DNA from: Baaleninema simplex PCC 7105
Lineage (GTDB): Bacteria > Cyanobacteriota > Cyanobacteriia > Cyanobacteriales > Geitlerinemataceae
Assembly (NCBI RefSeq): GCF_000332355.1
Contig: NZ_KB235958.1
Coordinates: forward strand, 1,308,565 to 1,358,451
Direction of reading: 5' to 3'
Length of the DNA: 49,887 bases
Positions 9,745-18,190 of this stretch are shown here, one piece after another. The translations under genes were made by a program, and so were the position numbers. How positions within the stretch are numbered: the stretch's first letter is position 1; each line of letters begins with the position of its first letter. The notes below the pieces were generated by a model. It was not told the DNA's origin. It did not search any database and saw only the letters and a list, made by a program, of their open reading frames with translations.

Positions 9745-10185
9745 CTACAGGCGATCGGACTGTTTCGGCGTTAAGATTTTAGCTTGGAGCGCGAACACGA
9801 TCGACCCACCGAGGAGACAACCGAGGAGATAGTGAGGAAAATCCCACCAGGCGAAGGTACTCCCCAGAAATAGTTTACCGATAACCATCTCTCGCAACGC
9901 AGCCAGTAGCGGTGGATTCCACAGTTGCAAAAACTCTAACAGACAAGTGAGGACAAACACTGCTACGGCGATCGCCCAGGCTTCGAGTTCGGGAAACAAG
10001 AAGGAAATCAGAAAAATGAAAAACATCTCGTACACGATCGCTCCTGCAAACCCGTTTATCCAGGCTTGCCAGACTCCTCGATGGGCTTTTGTCCACAGTC
10101 CCAAGGGAACAGATACCGCTAAAGCCACAGCGAGAGCTTTGCGGTAGTTATAGAGTCTTCGGTTGCGGTCGGTACGAAATCTCAT
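9745..10185 (-). CDS. DUF2809-type integral membrane protein
   Basis: 146 residues from ATG 10185. The frame can be extended to an upstream ATG at 10263, but that extra 26 residues (MREGLCGNPEFGFEWRGEI) look non-coding and precede a basic start MRFRTDRNRRLYNYRKAL that fits an inner-membrane protein. Four hydrophobic segments are visible (ALAVALAVSVPLGLW; GAIVYEMFFIFLISFLF; AIAVAVFVLTCLLEFLQLW; YLLGCLLGGSIVFALQ). The motif ELLQLWNPP-like ELFQ/EFLQLWNPPLLAALR and FxWWDFPHYLLG matches the DUF2809 family of unknown function. It lies 35 bases downstream of nothing obvious and is followed by murF 100 bases on. Confidence 0.75.
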   Translation of the reverse strand: MRFRTDRNRRLYNYRKALAVALAVSVPLGLWTKAHRGVWQAWINGFAGAIVYEMFFIFLISFLFPELEAWAIAVAVFVLTCLLEFLQLWNPPLLAALREMVIGKLFLGSTFAWWDFPHYLLGCLLGGSIVFALQAKILTPKQSDRL

Positions 10186-10298
10186 GTTGGCGACGATCTC
10201 ACTGGCGATCTCCCCTCTCCATTCAAAACCAAATTCGGGATTTCCGCAGAGACCCTCTCGCACCTGAGACTACAACCGCGACAAATCGCGACAACCCC

Positions 10299-11870
10299 TT
10301 AGAAGGTGAAGGTCGTTCGCAGCGTCCCGATGAAAATTCCTTCATTATCGCTGTTCTGGTTCGGATTCACCAACCAGATAAATCCTGGCGTGACGGCAAG
10401 GTTTTCTGAAAGCTGAATTTTATACAACCCTTCGATATGCCAGGGTACGTCGTTCTCGAAATCCGTATCTCCCGGCACGTCCAGACTCCCGAGATAGGGT
10501 TCGGCACCGACGATAATCGCGCCCAAATTCCCCGGAAGTCCCAAATCGGGGAACGACAGCGCGAGGGCGTAGTTCCAGATTTCGGCATCTCCCAACCCCA
10601 CTAAACTCGCATCGGTGAACCCTCCCCAGGCACTGATACGGAACTGCCGAGACGGGTTCCACGAGGCTTGGAGACCGTAGGAGTGGCTGACAACTCCCGT
10701 CGTCAGTTGAGATTCTGTCAGGCCCGAAACGGCTGCATCTAACGCACTCGGCGACAGGATTCCTAAATTCGTTCCCGTTCCGCCCCATCCAAACCGCCGT
10801 CCCTCCGAAACGTCGTAGGCGTGGACGTAAGTGAACCCGAATTTCAAGCGGTTTGTCGGCTCGAGGACTATTTGACCCAAGGCGGAGTAGTTCCCGTTAA
10901 AGAGTCCCGATCCCGCGTTGGGATCGTTACCGCCTCGGGCCAGATATCCCGCTGAAATTTCTAAAACATCGTTAAGGCGGTAGCGCACGCCGATCCCTTT
11001 ACCGCCAGCACCGCTATTGTAGATGGCGTTGCGTTCGGCAAATCGGGAAAGCGCCCCCGTCACGCCGTTTCCGCTGTCGAGTCCTGGGTTGAAGGTATCG
11101 GAGTAAAACAGGTGTGCGCCGACGTTGGCCATGAGCGTGACGTGGAGGTCGTCGGTGACGGGGAAGGCGTAGTGCAGTCGGTGGAGAATGGCAGCGTCGT
11201 CGTTGTCGCCGTCGAAGGTCAAGCGGCCTTCGTTGGTGTGAAGTTCGTCGGCGAAGGTGTTGCCCAGGTTGCCAAATTGGATGCGGGTGGTGAGGCGATC
11301 GCGCCCCGTAAAGCTGGTGAAGAAGTTGAGACGACCCCGGTTGTAGAAGACGGTTTGGACGTCGTTGTCGTCGTCGGAAATGCCGTTTCCTCCCCAAGCG
11401 TCGGCCAGGACGAAGGCTATTTCGCCTTGCAGTTTGGTGGTGGTGGAGAAGGTATCGGACTCGAGTTGACTGATGCGGGATTCGAGACCCTCGACCCGGC
11501 CGCGCAAGGCGGACAGTTCGGCTGCGAATTCGTCTTGTAAGCGGCGTACTGTGGCGAGATCGGTCGGTGCGATCGCCTCGCCGTTTCCGACGGTTCCCAC
11601 GATGCGATCGAGACAGGCGTTCAATCCGGCCGCGAATTCGTAGCGCGTTATCGCGTTGTGACCGTCATAGGTGCGATCGGGATAACCCGCGATACAACCA
11701 TAGCGTTCGGCAAGGGATTGCAAGGCTTGAAATGCCCAGTCCGTCGGCTCTACGTCGGATAGTTGCGAAACTGAGGTCACTTGGGCGGCCGCCAGGTGAG
11801 TCGAGGCGAGAAGGGTAGCCGTGACGATGAAAGGCTGGGCGAGGAAACGTTTAAAACGAAAGGGGTTCAC
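10299..11870 (-). CDS. SLH-domain OprB-type outer-membrane porin
   Basis: 523 residues. Signal peptide MNPFRFKRFLAQPFIVTATLLASTHLAAAQ with a likely cut after AAA; an SLH domain at about 33-95 (LSDVEPTDWAFQALQSLAERYG, then YPDRTYDGHNAITRYEFAAGL) that binds peptidoglycan-linked polymer; a short coiled coil (LSALRGRVEGLESRISQLE); then a beta-barrel of the cyanobacterial OprB/iron-uptake porin family (TKLQGEIAFVLADAWGG, LTTRIQFGNL, terminal aromatic TLRTTFTF). These porins (SomA/SomB-like) dominate the cyanobacterial outer membrane and pass inorganic ions. Family members are 500-600 residues, so this is full length. A 1-kb AT-rich gap full of small elements separates it from folC upstream. Confidence 0.93.
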   Translation of the reverse strand: MNPFRFKRFLAQPFIVTATLLASTHLAAAQVTSVSQLSDVEPTDWAFQALQSLAERYGCIAGYPDRTYDGHNAITRYEFAAGLNACLDRIVGTVGNGEAIAPTDLATVRRLQDEFAAELSALRGRVEGLESRISQLESDTFSTTTKLQGEIAFVLADAWGGNGISDDDNDVQTVFYNRGRLNFFTSFTGRDRLTTRIQFGNLGNTFADELHTNEGRLTFDGDNDDAAILHRLHYAFPVTDDLHVTLMANVGAHLFYSDTFNPGLDSGNGVTGALSRFAERNAIYNSGAGGKGIGVRYRLNDVLEISAGYLARGGNDPNAGSGLFNGNYSALGQIVLEPTNRLKFGFTYVHAYDVSEGRRFGWGGTGTNLGILSPSALDAAVSGLTESQLTTGVVSHSYGLQASWNPSRQFRISAWGGFTDASLVGLGDAEIWNYALALSFPDLGLPGNLGAIIVGAEPYLGSLDVPGDTDFENDVPWHIEGLYKIQLSENLAVTPGFIWLVNPNQNSDNEGIFIGTLRTTFTF

Positions 11871-12195
11871 CGAATAGAGTTCTCCAATCGATCTATACTT
11901 TTTAAGTGATGTTTTGTATAACTGTATAACGAAATACAGCTAATTTGAAAGCCATTGGCATAAATCGCAACAACTGTTTACCGCCAAGCGCGAATAGCGA
12001 ATTGCGTGCAGGGGGAATGGTTAACTGGGTCTTTTTTGTCGGAGTTTCACCAGTTCAAACGCAAATCCAAATTTTTAAATCGCACAATTTATAATAAAAA
12101 AATAAGCACAAAAAATATCGCATTAAATTGAATTAATGCGTCAATTTAAATAGTTTGAATGAATTTAAAATAATGTTTATAAATTAACAAAAATG

Positions 12196-12303
12196 TATAG
12201 CAACTCTAAATTAGTTGTATAACTAAATTGAGACAAAAAGGGAAACAAAGAATCATATTTTTTCTGGTGTTATAATTTTGATGACTCATTTGGGACTGCT
12301 ATA
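12196..12303 (+). mobile_element. TATAGCA-family MITE, copy 1
   Basis: Ends TATAGCAACTCTAAAT and, inverted, TATAGCAGTCCCAAATGAGT form imperfect terminal repeats. The inside is AT-rich with no ORF. Terminal TA dinucleotides fit the TA target preference of IS630/Tc1-mariner transposases, which may supply the transposase in trans. Copies at 12584-12705 and 29646-29774 share most of the sequence, including the GTTTTA/TTTTTCTGGTGT and GAGACAAAAAGG blocks. Confidence 0.75.
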
Positions 12304-12452
12304 GCAAATTAAATATTAACACAAAACGCAAAAACTCATATAAAGGACTGTTTTACAAGAATTGTCCCTCTTTTGTTAGATCGGGGTGAGTTCCGATTAG
12401 AAAAAAACTCCGAACATCTTGAAGGGTTCAAATTTGAGAGATTTTATAGCAG

Positions 12453-12580
12453 GGGTGCATCTCAATTTCGTAGAACGACCCCTCCGCGCCTCGACTGAGC
12501 GCTCGCCGAACGTCCTTCGGAACCTCCCCTTAGTAAGGGGAGGATGGGTGGGGTTCCGGGTGCAAAAGTGAGATGCACCG
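12453..12580 (-). mobile_element. GGGTGCATCTCA-family MITE, copy A
   Basis: 128 bases ending in GGGTGCATCTCA (12453-12464) and TGAGATGCACCG (12569-12580). It is flanked by an exact 11-base direct repeat, TTTTATAGCAG, at 12442-12452 and 12581-12591. That repeat includes the tip of the neighbouring TATAGCA element, so this element jumped into the end of the older one. The arm reading CTCACTTTTG is on the right, i.e. orientation opposite to the copies at 47362 and 48497. An inner palindrome CCTCCCCTTAGTAAGGGGAG lies at about 12526-12545. No ORF. Confidence 0.8.
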
Positions 12581-12583
12581 TTT

Positions 12584-12705
12584 TATAGCAGTCTCAAATG
12601 GGTCGTCAAAAATTAAAACACCGGAAAAAATCTGATTTCCCGTTCTCCGTTCCCGATTCCCTTTTTGTCTCAATTTTGTTACACAACTGATTTAGAGTTG
12701 CTATA
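12584..12705 (-). mobile_element. TATAGCA-family MITE, copy 2
   Basis: TATAGCAGTCTCAAATGGGT at the left, and inverted TATAGCAACTCTAAATCAGT at the right. It is the reverse-orientation sibling of 12196-12303 and close to the copy at 29646-29774, from which it differs mainly in the number of CCCGTTC heptamer units in the middle. Confidence 0.75.
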
Positions 12706-12891
12706 GTAGCCAAAAGTCTACAAATTGTAGGATTCGAGTTGAAAGATCTCTCAAACCTCCCCTTGACAAGGATTAAACGGCTGCGATCGAAATTTTCATT
12801 CCGAAGATGACAGAAGAGGGATTAAACGTGGCGAGATGGCAATTTTAAAGCTGAAGTTCCCCAACCGACCCATGTTTTAACGAACGGGAAT

Positions 12892-14136
12892 TTAAACCGA
12901 AACCTGTTCGACGGGAGAGGAGGCGAAAAAGTCGCCGATGAGATATAACGAACCGCACAACACGGGAAGCCGCGAAGCATCCTCACACGCCGCCACTAAC
13001 GCCGTTTCTACGTTATCGTCGATCGCACCAGTGAGGTCGAGTTCGAGATCGATCGCCATCCGTCGCAAGTCTTCCGGCGGCGTGAAACTGTGGCCCGGAA
13101 CGGGGACGAAACGAACGCTGTCGCGCGATCGCAACAGGGTTTTCAAAATCCCTTCCGCGTCTTTCGTCGAAAGAATTCCCATCACCCACGTTACCGGAGT
13201 GTTCAACGTCTCCACATAGCGACGCAACACCTCAGCCGACGCCAGGTTATGCGCTCCGTCTACCAAAATACGACGCTCTCGCCAGGTTATCCACTCCAAC
13301 CGTCCTCGCCAACGCGCCTGTTGCATTCCCCGACAAATCGCGTCGTCGGAAATTTCCCAGCCTTGCTGTCTTAACTGCTTGATGGTGGCGATCGCTAAGG
13401 CAGAATTGAGTAACTGGACATCCCCCGGAAGCGGAAGCGGATAGCGTAATCCCTGGTAAATGGCTTCGGTTTCCGAGAGTGGCGTCGCTGGCTGAATCCA
13501 AACCGCCGGACAGTTTAATTCCTCAATTCGGGGTTCGAACACTGCAACGGCGTCGTCGGGGAGCGTTCCCAAAATGACCGGACGTTCGGGTTTGAGGATT
13601 CCCGCTTTTTCAAAGGCGATTTCAGCTAAAGTCGATCCTAACCGCTGCCAGTGATCGCGACTAATGGACGTAATAACACAAGCCAGGGGGCGATCGCAGA
13701 CGTTGGTGGCGTCGAGTCGTCCGCCGAGTCCCACTTCCAACACGGCGACATCTACGTTAGACTCAGCGAAATAGAGAAAGGCGGCGGCGGTAACGATTTC
13801 AAATTGCGTCGGCGTGGGTTTAGCGGGATCGATCGCCGCTGCAACGCGTTTGACGGTAGCGATAAACTCAGATTCGGATATTGGCGTTCCGTCAATGCAA
13901 ATTCGTTCGCACCAACTGGTAAGGTGAGGCGAGGTATAGCGTCCAGTTCGGTATCCGGCGGCGGTAAGAACGGAACTGAGATAGGCGCAAACTGAACCTT
14001 TTCCGTTAGTTCCCGCCACGTGAACGATAGGAACCCGGTGATGGGGATTGTCTAAGGCGGCGAGAAGTTCCCGAATGCGATCGAGTCCGAGATGAACGCC
14101 GAAGCGAGCGAACTGTTGCAGTAGCGAATCCAGCAT
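12892..14136 (-). CDS. folC: Dihydrofolate/folylpolyglutamate synthase
   Basis: 414 residues, normal for the family. P-loop HVAGTNGKGSVCAYLSSVL (39-57), GRYTSPHL with the omega-loop, FEIVTAAAFLYFAE, VLEVGLGGRLDATNVCDRPLACVITSI, SRDHWQRLGSTLAEIAFEKAGILK and, in the C-terminal domain, RILVDGAHNLASAEVLRRYV. It adds glutamate to dihydropteroate and/or reduced folates in the cytoplasm. FolC and MurF share the Mur-ligase fold; the absence of a MurF-type N-terminal domain and the VEVGLGGRLDATN motif decide for FolC. Divergent from the small gene at 14192, with only 55 bases between the start codons. Confidence 0.95.
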   Translation of the reverse strand: MLDSLLQQFARFGVHLGLDRIRELLAALDNPHHRVPIVHVAGTNGKGSVCAYLSSVLTAAGYRTGRYTSPHLTSWCERICIDGTPISESEFIATVKRVAAAIDPAKPTPTQFEIVTAAAFLYFAESNVDVAVLEVGLGGRLDATNVCDRPLACVITSISRDHWQRLGSTLAEIAFEKAGILKPERPVILGTLPDDAVAVFEPRIEELNCPAVWIQPATPLSETEAIYQGLRYPLPLPGDVQLLNSALAIATIKQLRQQGWEISDDAICRGMQQARWRGRLEWITWRERRILVDGAHNLASAEVLRRYVETLNTPVTWVMGILSTKDAEGILKTLLRSRDSVRFVPVPGHSFTPPEDLRRMAIDLELDLTGAIDDNVETALVAACEDASRLPVLCGSLYLIGDFFASSPVEQVSV

Positions 14137-14191
14137 GAAGCGATAATGGAGATCGGATAATGGGAATTGTATCCCGTTCTCCTCGACTTCT

Positions 14192-14512
14192 ATGCGCTAC
14201 GTTCTCGGGTTTCTCGGCGTTCTCTGTATCGTCATGTTGGCGATCGTACAGATTTTTTCTCATTCTTCCACAGTACGAGCGTCGGACGTTCGCCTTCCCA
14301 TGTGGCAACCCTGCGATGTCTATCTGAATTCTCGCAGCTACGAGGCTTGCGTCGATTTGGTCGATCGCTACGGAATCGATATCGGACGCGCAGACGGAAC
14401 GGTTCCCCAACCGGAGGAAACAGTAACGTATGAAGACTTTTTCTATATGCTCGATCGCAGTCTCGATGTGATGGTAGAACTCTTAGAAACCCTCGATGCC
14501 GATCGACTGTGA
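14192..14512 (+). CDS. Small exported protein of unknown function
   Basis: 106 residues beginning MRYVLGFLGVLCIVMLAIVQ, a clear signal peptide or anchor, with a likely cleavage near STVRA-SDV. The mature part has two cysteines (PCDVYL and EACVDLVDRYG) that could pair, then acidic residues and DFFYMLDRSLDVMVELLETL. I do not recognise a family. Its 3' portion exists twice more as broken fragments at 15009-15138 and 15989-16169, showing that this locus has been duplicated and split. It is divergent from folC and shares a 55-base start region. Confidence 0.7.
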   Translation: MRYVLGFLGVLCIVMLAIVQIFSHSSTVRASDVRLPMWQPCDVYLNSRSYEACVDLVDRYGIDIGRADGTVPQPEETVTYEDFFYMLDRSLDVMVELLETLDADRL

Positions 14513-14530
14513 TGGGGTTTTCGTATGAGA

Positions 14531-14563
14531 TTCCCGGCATCTTGGAGATGCCGGGGATCTGGA
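14531..14563. repeat. Palindromic repeat CCGGCATCTTGGAGATGCCGG, copy 1
   Basis: A near-perfect stem-loop, CGGCATCTTGGAGATGCCG, directly between the small secreted gene and the next ORF. An almost identical copy lies inside the element at 48497-48648 (48566-48598). Such palindromes are common in cyanobacterial intergenic DNA and may act in transcript ends or as passive mobile units. Confidence 0.75.
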
Positions 14564-14575
14564 GAGGAGATTTTT

Positions 14576-14971
14576 ATGAAACTAAAAATAGCAGGTTGTT
14601 ACCGTGAGTTACCACAGGGAGATGAAGATGGAGTTAAGCTTTCTGACCTAGTATCAGAATCCGTCCAACCTCATGAAGACGAGATTATTGCCTATCTTCA
14701 GAGTGGTATTATATTCATCACATGCTTGGGTTTCGTGGGAGATGTGCTGAATCCAGATTCTGACTTTGAGGTTGCTCCTCATCTCTTAACAGATGGTTCT
14801 TGGCTCTGGTACAACGACCTATACTACTATGTCAAGAATTATCACGTCAGACTGCCATCTGAGTTGATTAACCACATGAAATCCAAAAAGTGGAAGATTT
14901 CACCAGAAGAAATTGATTTAGAGGCTATTGAAAAAGAATATGATGAATCAGGTACTACCCCCTACTGGTAA
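14576..14971 (+). CDS. Unknown soluble protein, likely acquired
   Basis: 131 residues from ATG 14576, chosen because GGAGAGGAG lies 6-8 bases upstream; the frame reaches back to 14525 but only through the palindrome. The protein is acidic with many aromatics (DGSWLWYNDLYYYVKNYHV) and ends in a charged tail (SPEEIDLEAIEKEYDESG). No family recognised; size and composition resemble small immunity or antitoxin proteins, but this is only an impression. Its base composition is clearly more AT-rich than flanking genes and it lacks HIP1 octamers, suggesting recent transfer. It lies exactly between copies 1 and 2 of the duplicated 3' fragment. Confidence 0.65.
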   Translation: MKLKIAGCYRELPQGDEDGVKLSDLVSESVQPHEDEIIAYLQSGIIFITCLGFVGDVLNPDSDFEVAPHLLTDGSWLWYNDLYYYVKNYHVRLPSELINHMKSKKWKISPEEIDLEAIEKEYDESGTTPYW

Positions 14972-15008
14972 ACAGCGGGGTAAGTCTTAGATCTGTCCTG
15001 ACCGAGGA

Positions 15009-15138
15009 ACGGAACGGTTCCCCAACCGGAGGAAACAGTAACGTATGAAGACTTTTTCTATATGCTCGATCGCAGTCTCGATGTCATCGTCGAACTGATG
15101 GAAACCCTTCACCCGACACGCGATAAGCGGTGCGTTAC
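15009..15138 (+). pseudogene. 3' fragment of the gene at 14192, copy 2
   Basis: Begins at ACGGAACGGTTCCCCAACCG, identical to 14395 onwards, and runs through the YEDFFYMLDRSLDV coding part. Its last third (CATCGTCGAACTGATGG and beyond) differs from copy 1 but matches copy 3 exactly except for one missing C in the CACCC/CACCCC run, which would shift the frame. No start codon context; non-functional as a gene. Confidence 0.8.
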
Positions 15139-15185
15139 ACTACGGAAACCCAGATTGAATTTAAAAGTACGATCTCATATCCGCC

Positions 15186-15521
15186 TTAACCCACAGCAAA
15201 CTCTGTGAAACGACGAGCATTAGGATCGTGAAAACCCAGCACGATCGATTGTTTAGGGATACCTAATTCAACCAACTCATTGGCAATCCCCACCTCAGTC
15301 CCATCATACTGAATCCAAACCTTATCACCCTTAAGATCGATATGAACTAAACAGCTAAACACTCGACGATCTCCATCCCAACCCACTGTCGCCACCTGAT
15401 AGCGATCGTTCTGCGTGTCAAAAACCGTAAATTGCTCCAGTTCTCCATACGCAGGTTTAACCTTACTATGCTCTGTCAAAACTTGCTGAATCCACTGACG
15501 GTATTGGTTTAGTCGATCCAT
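15186..15521 (-). CDS. xisI: XisI, fdxN element excision controlling factor-like
   Basis: 111 residues, normal length. Opens MDRLNQYRQWIQQVLTEHSK and contains DTQNDRYQVATVGWDGDRRVF, SCLVHIDLKGDKVWIQYDGTE and the C-terminal block IANELVELGIPKQSIVLGFH, all typical of XisI. In Anabaena, XisH and XisI are needed together with the recombinase XisF for excision of the fdxN element, but xisH/xisI pairs are widespread in cyanobacteria without that element and their biochemical role is unresolved. It overlaps xisH by 13 bases, so the two are translationally linked. Confidence 0.93.
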   Translation of the reverse strand: MDRLNQYRQWIQQVLTEHSKVKPAYGELEQFTVFDTQNDRYQVATVGWDGDRRVFSCLVHIDLKGDKVWIQYDGTEVGIANELVELGIPKQSIVLGFHDPNARRFTEFAVG

Positions 15522-15925
15522 TCCAAAACCTCCTCTTGTACGGGATCGAAAACGAGCAGCCTGACCCCATATTCAGTAATACTCAATTGAGCCAACTCCC
15601 CTGTAAAAAAGTTGCGATAGACTTTTACTGGAACCGCTAAAAAGAGAACTCGCTTAGGGTCTTTCCGTTGCAAAACCACTCGATAGTTGAGAAACTGACC
15701 TAGCGCACTGTGAAACTCTGATGTCAGAGAGGGAGCTAAAAAACTCTTGATTTCAACAGCAATTTGGGTATCGTCTCGCTGTGCTGCTAGCAAATTCTCG
15801 GCACCGAGATCGATTTGAAGTCGCCCCGAGGATAGCTCCAGCACTAGGGGATCGTGGGTAACGACCCATCCGTCTTTTGTGAGAGCAACCTTGACTGTAT
15901 CGTGATAGACATCCTTGGCTGACAT
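15509..15925 (-). CDS. xisH: XisH, fdxN element excision controlling factor-like
   Basis: 138 residues. MSAKDVYHDTVKVALTKDGW, WVVTHDPLVLELSSGRLQIDLGAE, IAVEIKSFLAPSLTSEFHSALGQFLNY and RVLFLAVPVKVYRNFF are the standard XisH blocks. The IDLGAE...IAVEIKSF arrangement (D, then E-x-K) resembles a PD-(D/E)xK nuclease core, which fits proposals that XisH is nuclease-like; this is inference. It is the first gene of the xisHI pair and its start is 35 bases from the end of an AT-rich patch. The pair lies between two near-identical 130-base direct repeats. Confidence 0.93.
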   Translation of the reverse strand: MSAKDVYHDTVKVALTKDGWVVTHDPLVLELSSGRLQIDLGAENLLAAQRDDTQIAVEIKSFLAPSLTSEFHSALGQFLNYRVVLQRKDPKRVLFLAVPVKVYRNFFTGELAQLSITEYGVRLLVFDPVQEEVLEWID

Positions 15926-15988
15926 ACAGAGTAGAATTCAGCGTCGATCGGCTCAATTTTATTGTATAGCAATCCTACTTGACTACTA

Positions 15989-16169
15989 GGTTTGCGTCGA
16001 TTTGGTCGATCGCTACGGAATCGATATCGGACGCGCAGACGGAACGGTTCCCCAACCGGAGGAAACAGTAACGTATGAAGACTTTTTCTATATGCTCGAT
16101 CGCAGTCTCGATGTCATCGTCGAACTGATGGAAACCCTTCACCCCGACACGCGATAAGCGGTGCGTTAC
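15989..16169 (+). pseudogene. 3' fragment of the gene at 14192, copy 3
   Basis: Matches the parent from GTCGATTTGGTCGATCGCTA (parent 14351) to the Asp codons of LDRSLDV, then continues with an alternative C-terminus (VIVELMETLHPDTR, stop) shared with copy 2. The 5' half with the signal peptide is missing: the join is at 15988/15989, next to TATAGCAATCCTACTTGACT, which resembles an end of the TATAGCA element family. Copy 3 is the longer and frame-intact version of copy 2. Confidence 0.8.
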
Positions 16170-16325
16170 GCTGAGGTCAAAATTTTGGGTCACGACCTAC
16201 CATTTATCGACGTCGCAACACATCAGCCTTGTTCGATCGCATCCCCAAAACCACTAAACCAAAATCCGTTGTAACTTGAGTACAAACCCCGGCAAAATCG
16301 CCTCTACCGACAACGTACTTGGATT

Positions 16326-16859
16326 TTATAAAACTTCAACCGATCGACCTGCACGATAAATTTCAACTCTCCTATTTTGCGGATCGATTAACCAACCTAA
16401 CTGCGTACCATTTTCCATATACTCTTGCATCTTGGCACGTAGATCGTTAATACGATCTGTTTCCGAACGCAGTTCGATTACAAAATCAGGACAAAGCGGT
16501 GCAAACCCCTTTCTCTGCTCGGGTGTCAGAGCCTCCCACCGCTCTTTACACACCCAAGAAGCATCTGGCGATCGATTGGCCCCGTTGGGTAACTCGAATC
16601 CAGTTGAGGAGTCAAAATATTCTCCAAGTCCCTCGTTGGCTTCACCCCAAACTCCAAGTTGAGTGATAATTTTCGCATTTCGTTTCCCCGATTCGCTACC
16701 CGTTGGTGGATTCACAATGAGATGTCCGGTGGCTGTACGTTCGAGTCTCAGATCTCGATTGGCCGCAGCTAAAGCAGCAAACTGCTCCGGTGTTACCGTT
16801 AGATCGATTTCATGGGGGAGTTGGAGCAAGAGGGGTTTATGCTGAGGAGGAGCTTGCAT
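16326..16859 (-). CDS. Uma2-family (DUF820) putative endonuclease
   Basis: 177 residues. Signatures of Uma2: LTVTPEQFAALAAANRDLRLERTATGHLIVNPPTG, FDSSTGFELPNGANRSPDASWV, and PLCPDFVIELRSETDRINDLRAKMQEYMENGTQLGWLIDP. The D (PDASW), D (CPDFVIEL) and E-x-R/K residues form the restriction-endonuclease-like PD-(D/E)xK core. Dozens of copies occur in many cyanobacterial genomes and their function is not settled. Full length. A single gene with no obvious operon partner; xisHI upstream belongs to a similar class of abundant cyanobacterial accessory genes. Confidence 0.9.
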   Translation of the reverse strand: MQAPPQHKPLLLQLPHEIDLTVTPEQFAALAAANRDLRLERTATGHLIVNPPTGSESGKRNAKIITQLGVWGEANEGLGEYFDSSTGFELPNGANRSPDASWVCKERWEALTPEQRKGFAPLCPDFVIELRSETDRINDLRAKMQEYMENGTQLGWLIDPQNRRVEIYRAGRSVEVL

Positions 16860-17127
16860 GGTTGGTTATCGCGATCGCCGATGAATCTATATTCAGTATG
16901 GCAAAATCGAGATCGAACCCAGACAAATCGCTTTTACGATCGCGGGAATCTTCCCCCCTCGCTCCACCAGTCCGTTGAAGAGCGATCGCCTAGAGGAGTC
17001 GCATCGATGTCGAGTTGTTCCGAGACTTCCACCGAACGCATCCACCCACGCCACGCGGTGGTTCAGTATAATTAGCACATCTTAAATACGAGAAATATAT
17101 TCAAGACATCGCCATTGTGAGGAAACT

Positions 17128-18186
17128 ATGTCGAAGCATCGAGTGGGTTTGCTGTTCGGAGGTCGTTCGGGAGAACATGAAGTTTCGATTTATTCAGCCA
17201 GAGCGATCGCCAACGCTTTCGCCACCGACGACAACGCCACTCGCTACGACGTAATTCCGTTTTATATCGGGAAAGACGGACGCTGGCATCGACCCGAAAT
17301 TGCCCGACAGGTGCTAGACTCGGCGCAACCGCTGAGTGAGGAAAGCGACGACAAAGCGCAATTGTGGCAGTTTCCTCCTCAAGTGACGGAGGTTGATGTT
17401 TGGTTTCCCGTCCTCCACGGACCCAATGGCGAAGACGGAACCGTTCAAGGTTTGCTGCAATTGATGCGGGTTCCTTATGTGGGTTCGGGGGTTCTCGGTT
17501 CGGCGGTGTCGATGGACAAGTTGGCGATGAAGTCGGCTTTCGCGCAGGCGGGTTTACCGCAAGTTCGGTATCGTGAAATTCTGCGATCGCAAATTTGGTC
17601 GAATCCCTGCGTGTTTCCCAAACTCTGCGACGATATTGAAGAAAGTTTGAACTATCCCTGTTTCGTGAAACCGGCGAATTTGGGATCGTCGGTGGGGATT
17701 TCTAAGGTGCGATCGCGCGACGAGTTAGAATCGGCTTTAGATAGCGCCGCCAGTTTCGATCGCCGCATCATTGTCGAAGCGGGTATCGCTAACGCTAGGG
17801 AAGTCGAATGTGCGGTTCTCGGAAACGACAATCCGAAAGCCTCAGTCGTCGGCGAAATTACCTTCGACAGCGACTTTTACGATTACGAAACTAAATATAC
17901 CGAAGGACGCGCCGAGTTGTTAATTCCCGCGCCGCTTCCGGAAACGGTGTCTCGTCGAATTCGCGATTTGGCGATCGAAGCTTTTCTCGCGGTTGACGCG
18001 GCGGGATTGGCGCGAGTGGATTTCTTCTACGCCGAAGACACGGGAGAAATTTACCTCAACGAGATTAACACGCTCCCCGGTTTCACGGCCACGAGTATGT
18101 ATCCCCAACTCTGGAACGCCACGGGAATTCCGTTTTCTGAGTTAGTCCGTCAGCTCGTACAATTGGCGATCGAACGTCAATCTTAG
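17128..18186 (+). CDS. ddl: D-alanine--D-alanine ligase
   Basis: 352 residues, normal length. N-terminal [82 protein letters not shown]-grasp blocks [34 protein letters not shown]-like [22 protein letters not shown] and [33 protein letters not shown]. It joins two D-Ala for peptidoglycan precursor synthesis in the cytoplasm and feeds MurF. A possible -10 box TATAAT lies at 17067-17072, 60 bases upstream of the ATG. The acetyltransferase gene begins four bases after its stop, so the two are probably one transcript. Confidence 0.97.
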   Translation: MSKHRVGLLFGGRSGEHEVSIYSARAIANAFATDDNATRYDVIPFYIGKDGRWHRPEIARQVLDSAQPLSEESDDKAQLWQFPPQVTEVDVWFPVLHGPNGEDGTVQGLLQLMRVPYVGSGVLGSAVSMDKLAMKSAFAQAGLPQVRYREILRSQIWSNPCVFPKLCDDIEESLNYPCFVKPANLGSSVGISKVRSRDELESALDSAASFDRRIIVEAGIANAREVECAVLGNDNPKASVVGEITFDSDFYDYETKYTEGRAELLIPAPLPETVSRRIRDLAIEAFLAVDAAGLARVDFFYAEDTGEIYLNEINTLPGFTATSMYPQLWNATGIPFSELVRQLVQLAIERQS

Positions 18187-18190
18187 AATC

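Larger units (their letters stand above)
11871..12891. other. AT-rich intergenic region carrying three small elements
   Basis: No coding sequence recognised. It holds two members of the TATAGCA family (12196-12303 and 12584-12705, in opposite orientation) and one member of the GGGTGCATCTCA family (12453-12580), described separately. The first 320 bases upstream of the porin gene are strongly AT-rich and may carry its promoter, which I cannot place. Confidence 0.6.

Noticed and set aside
11112-11540. 142-codon ORF opposite the porin gene
   Set aside because: Val/Gly/Glu-rich shadow of the barrel-coding strand; no start signal.
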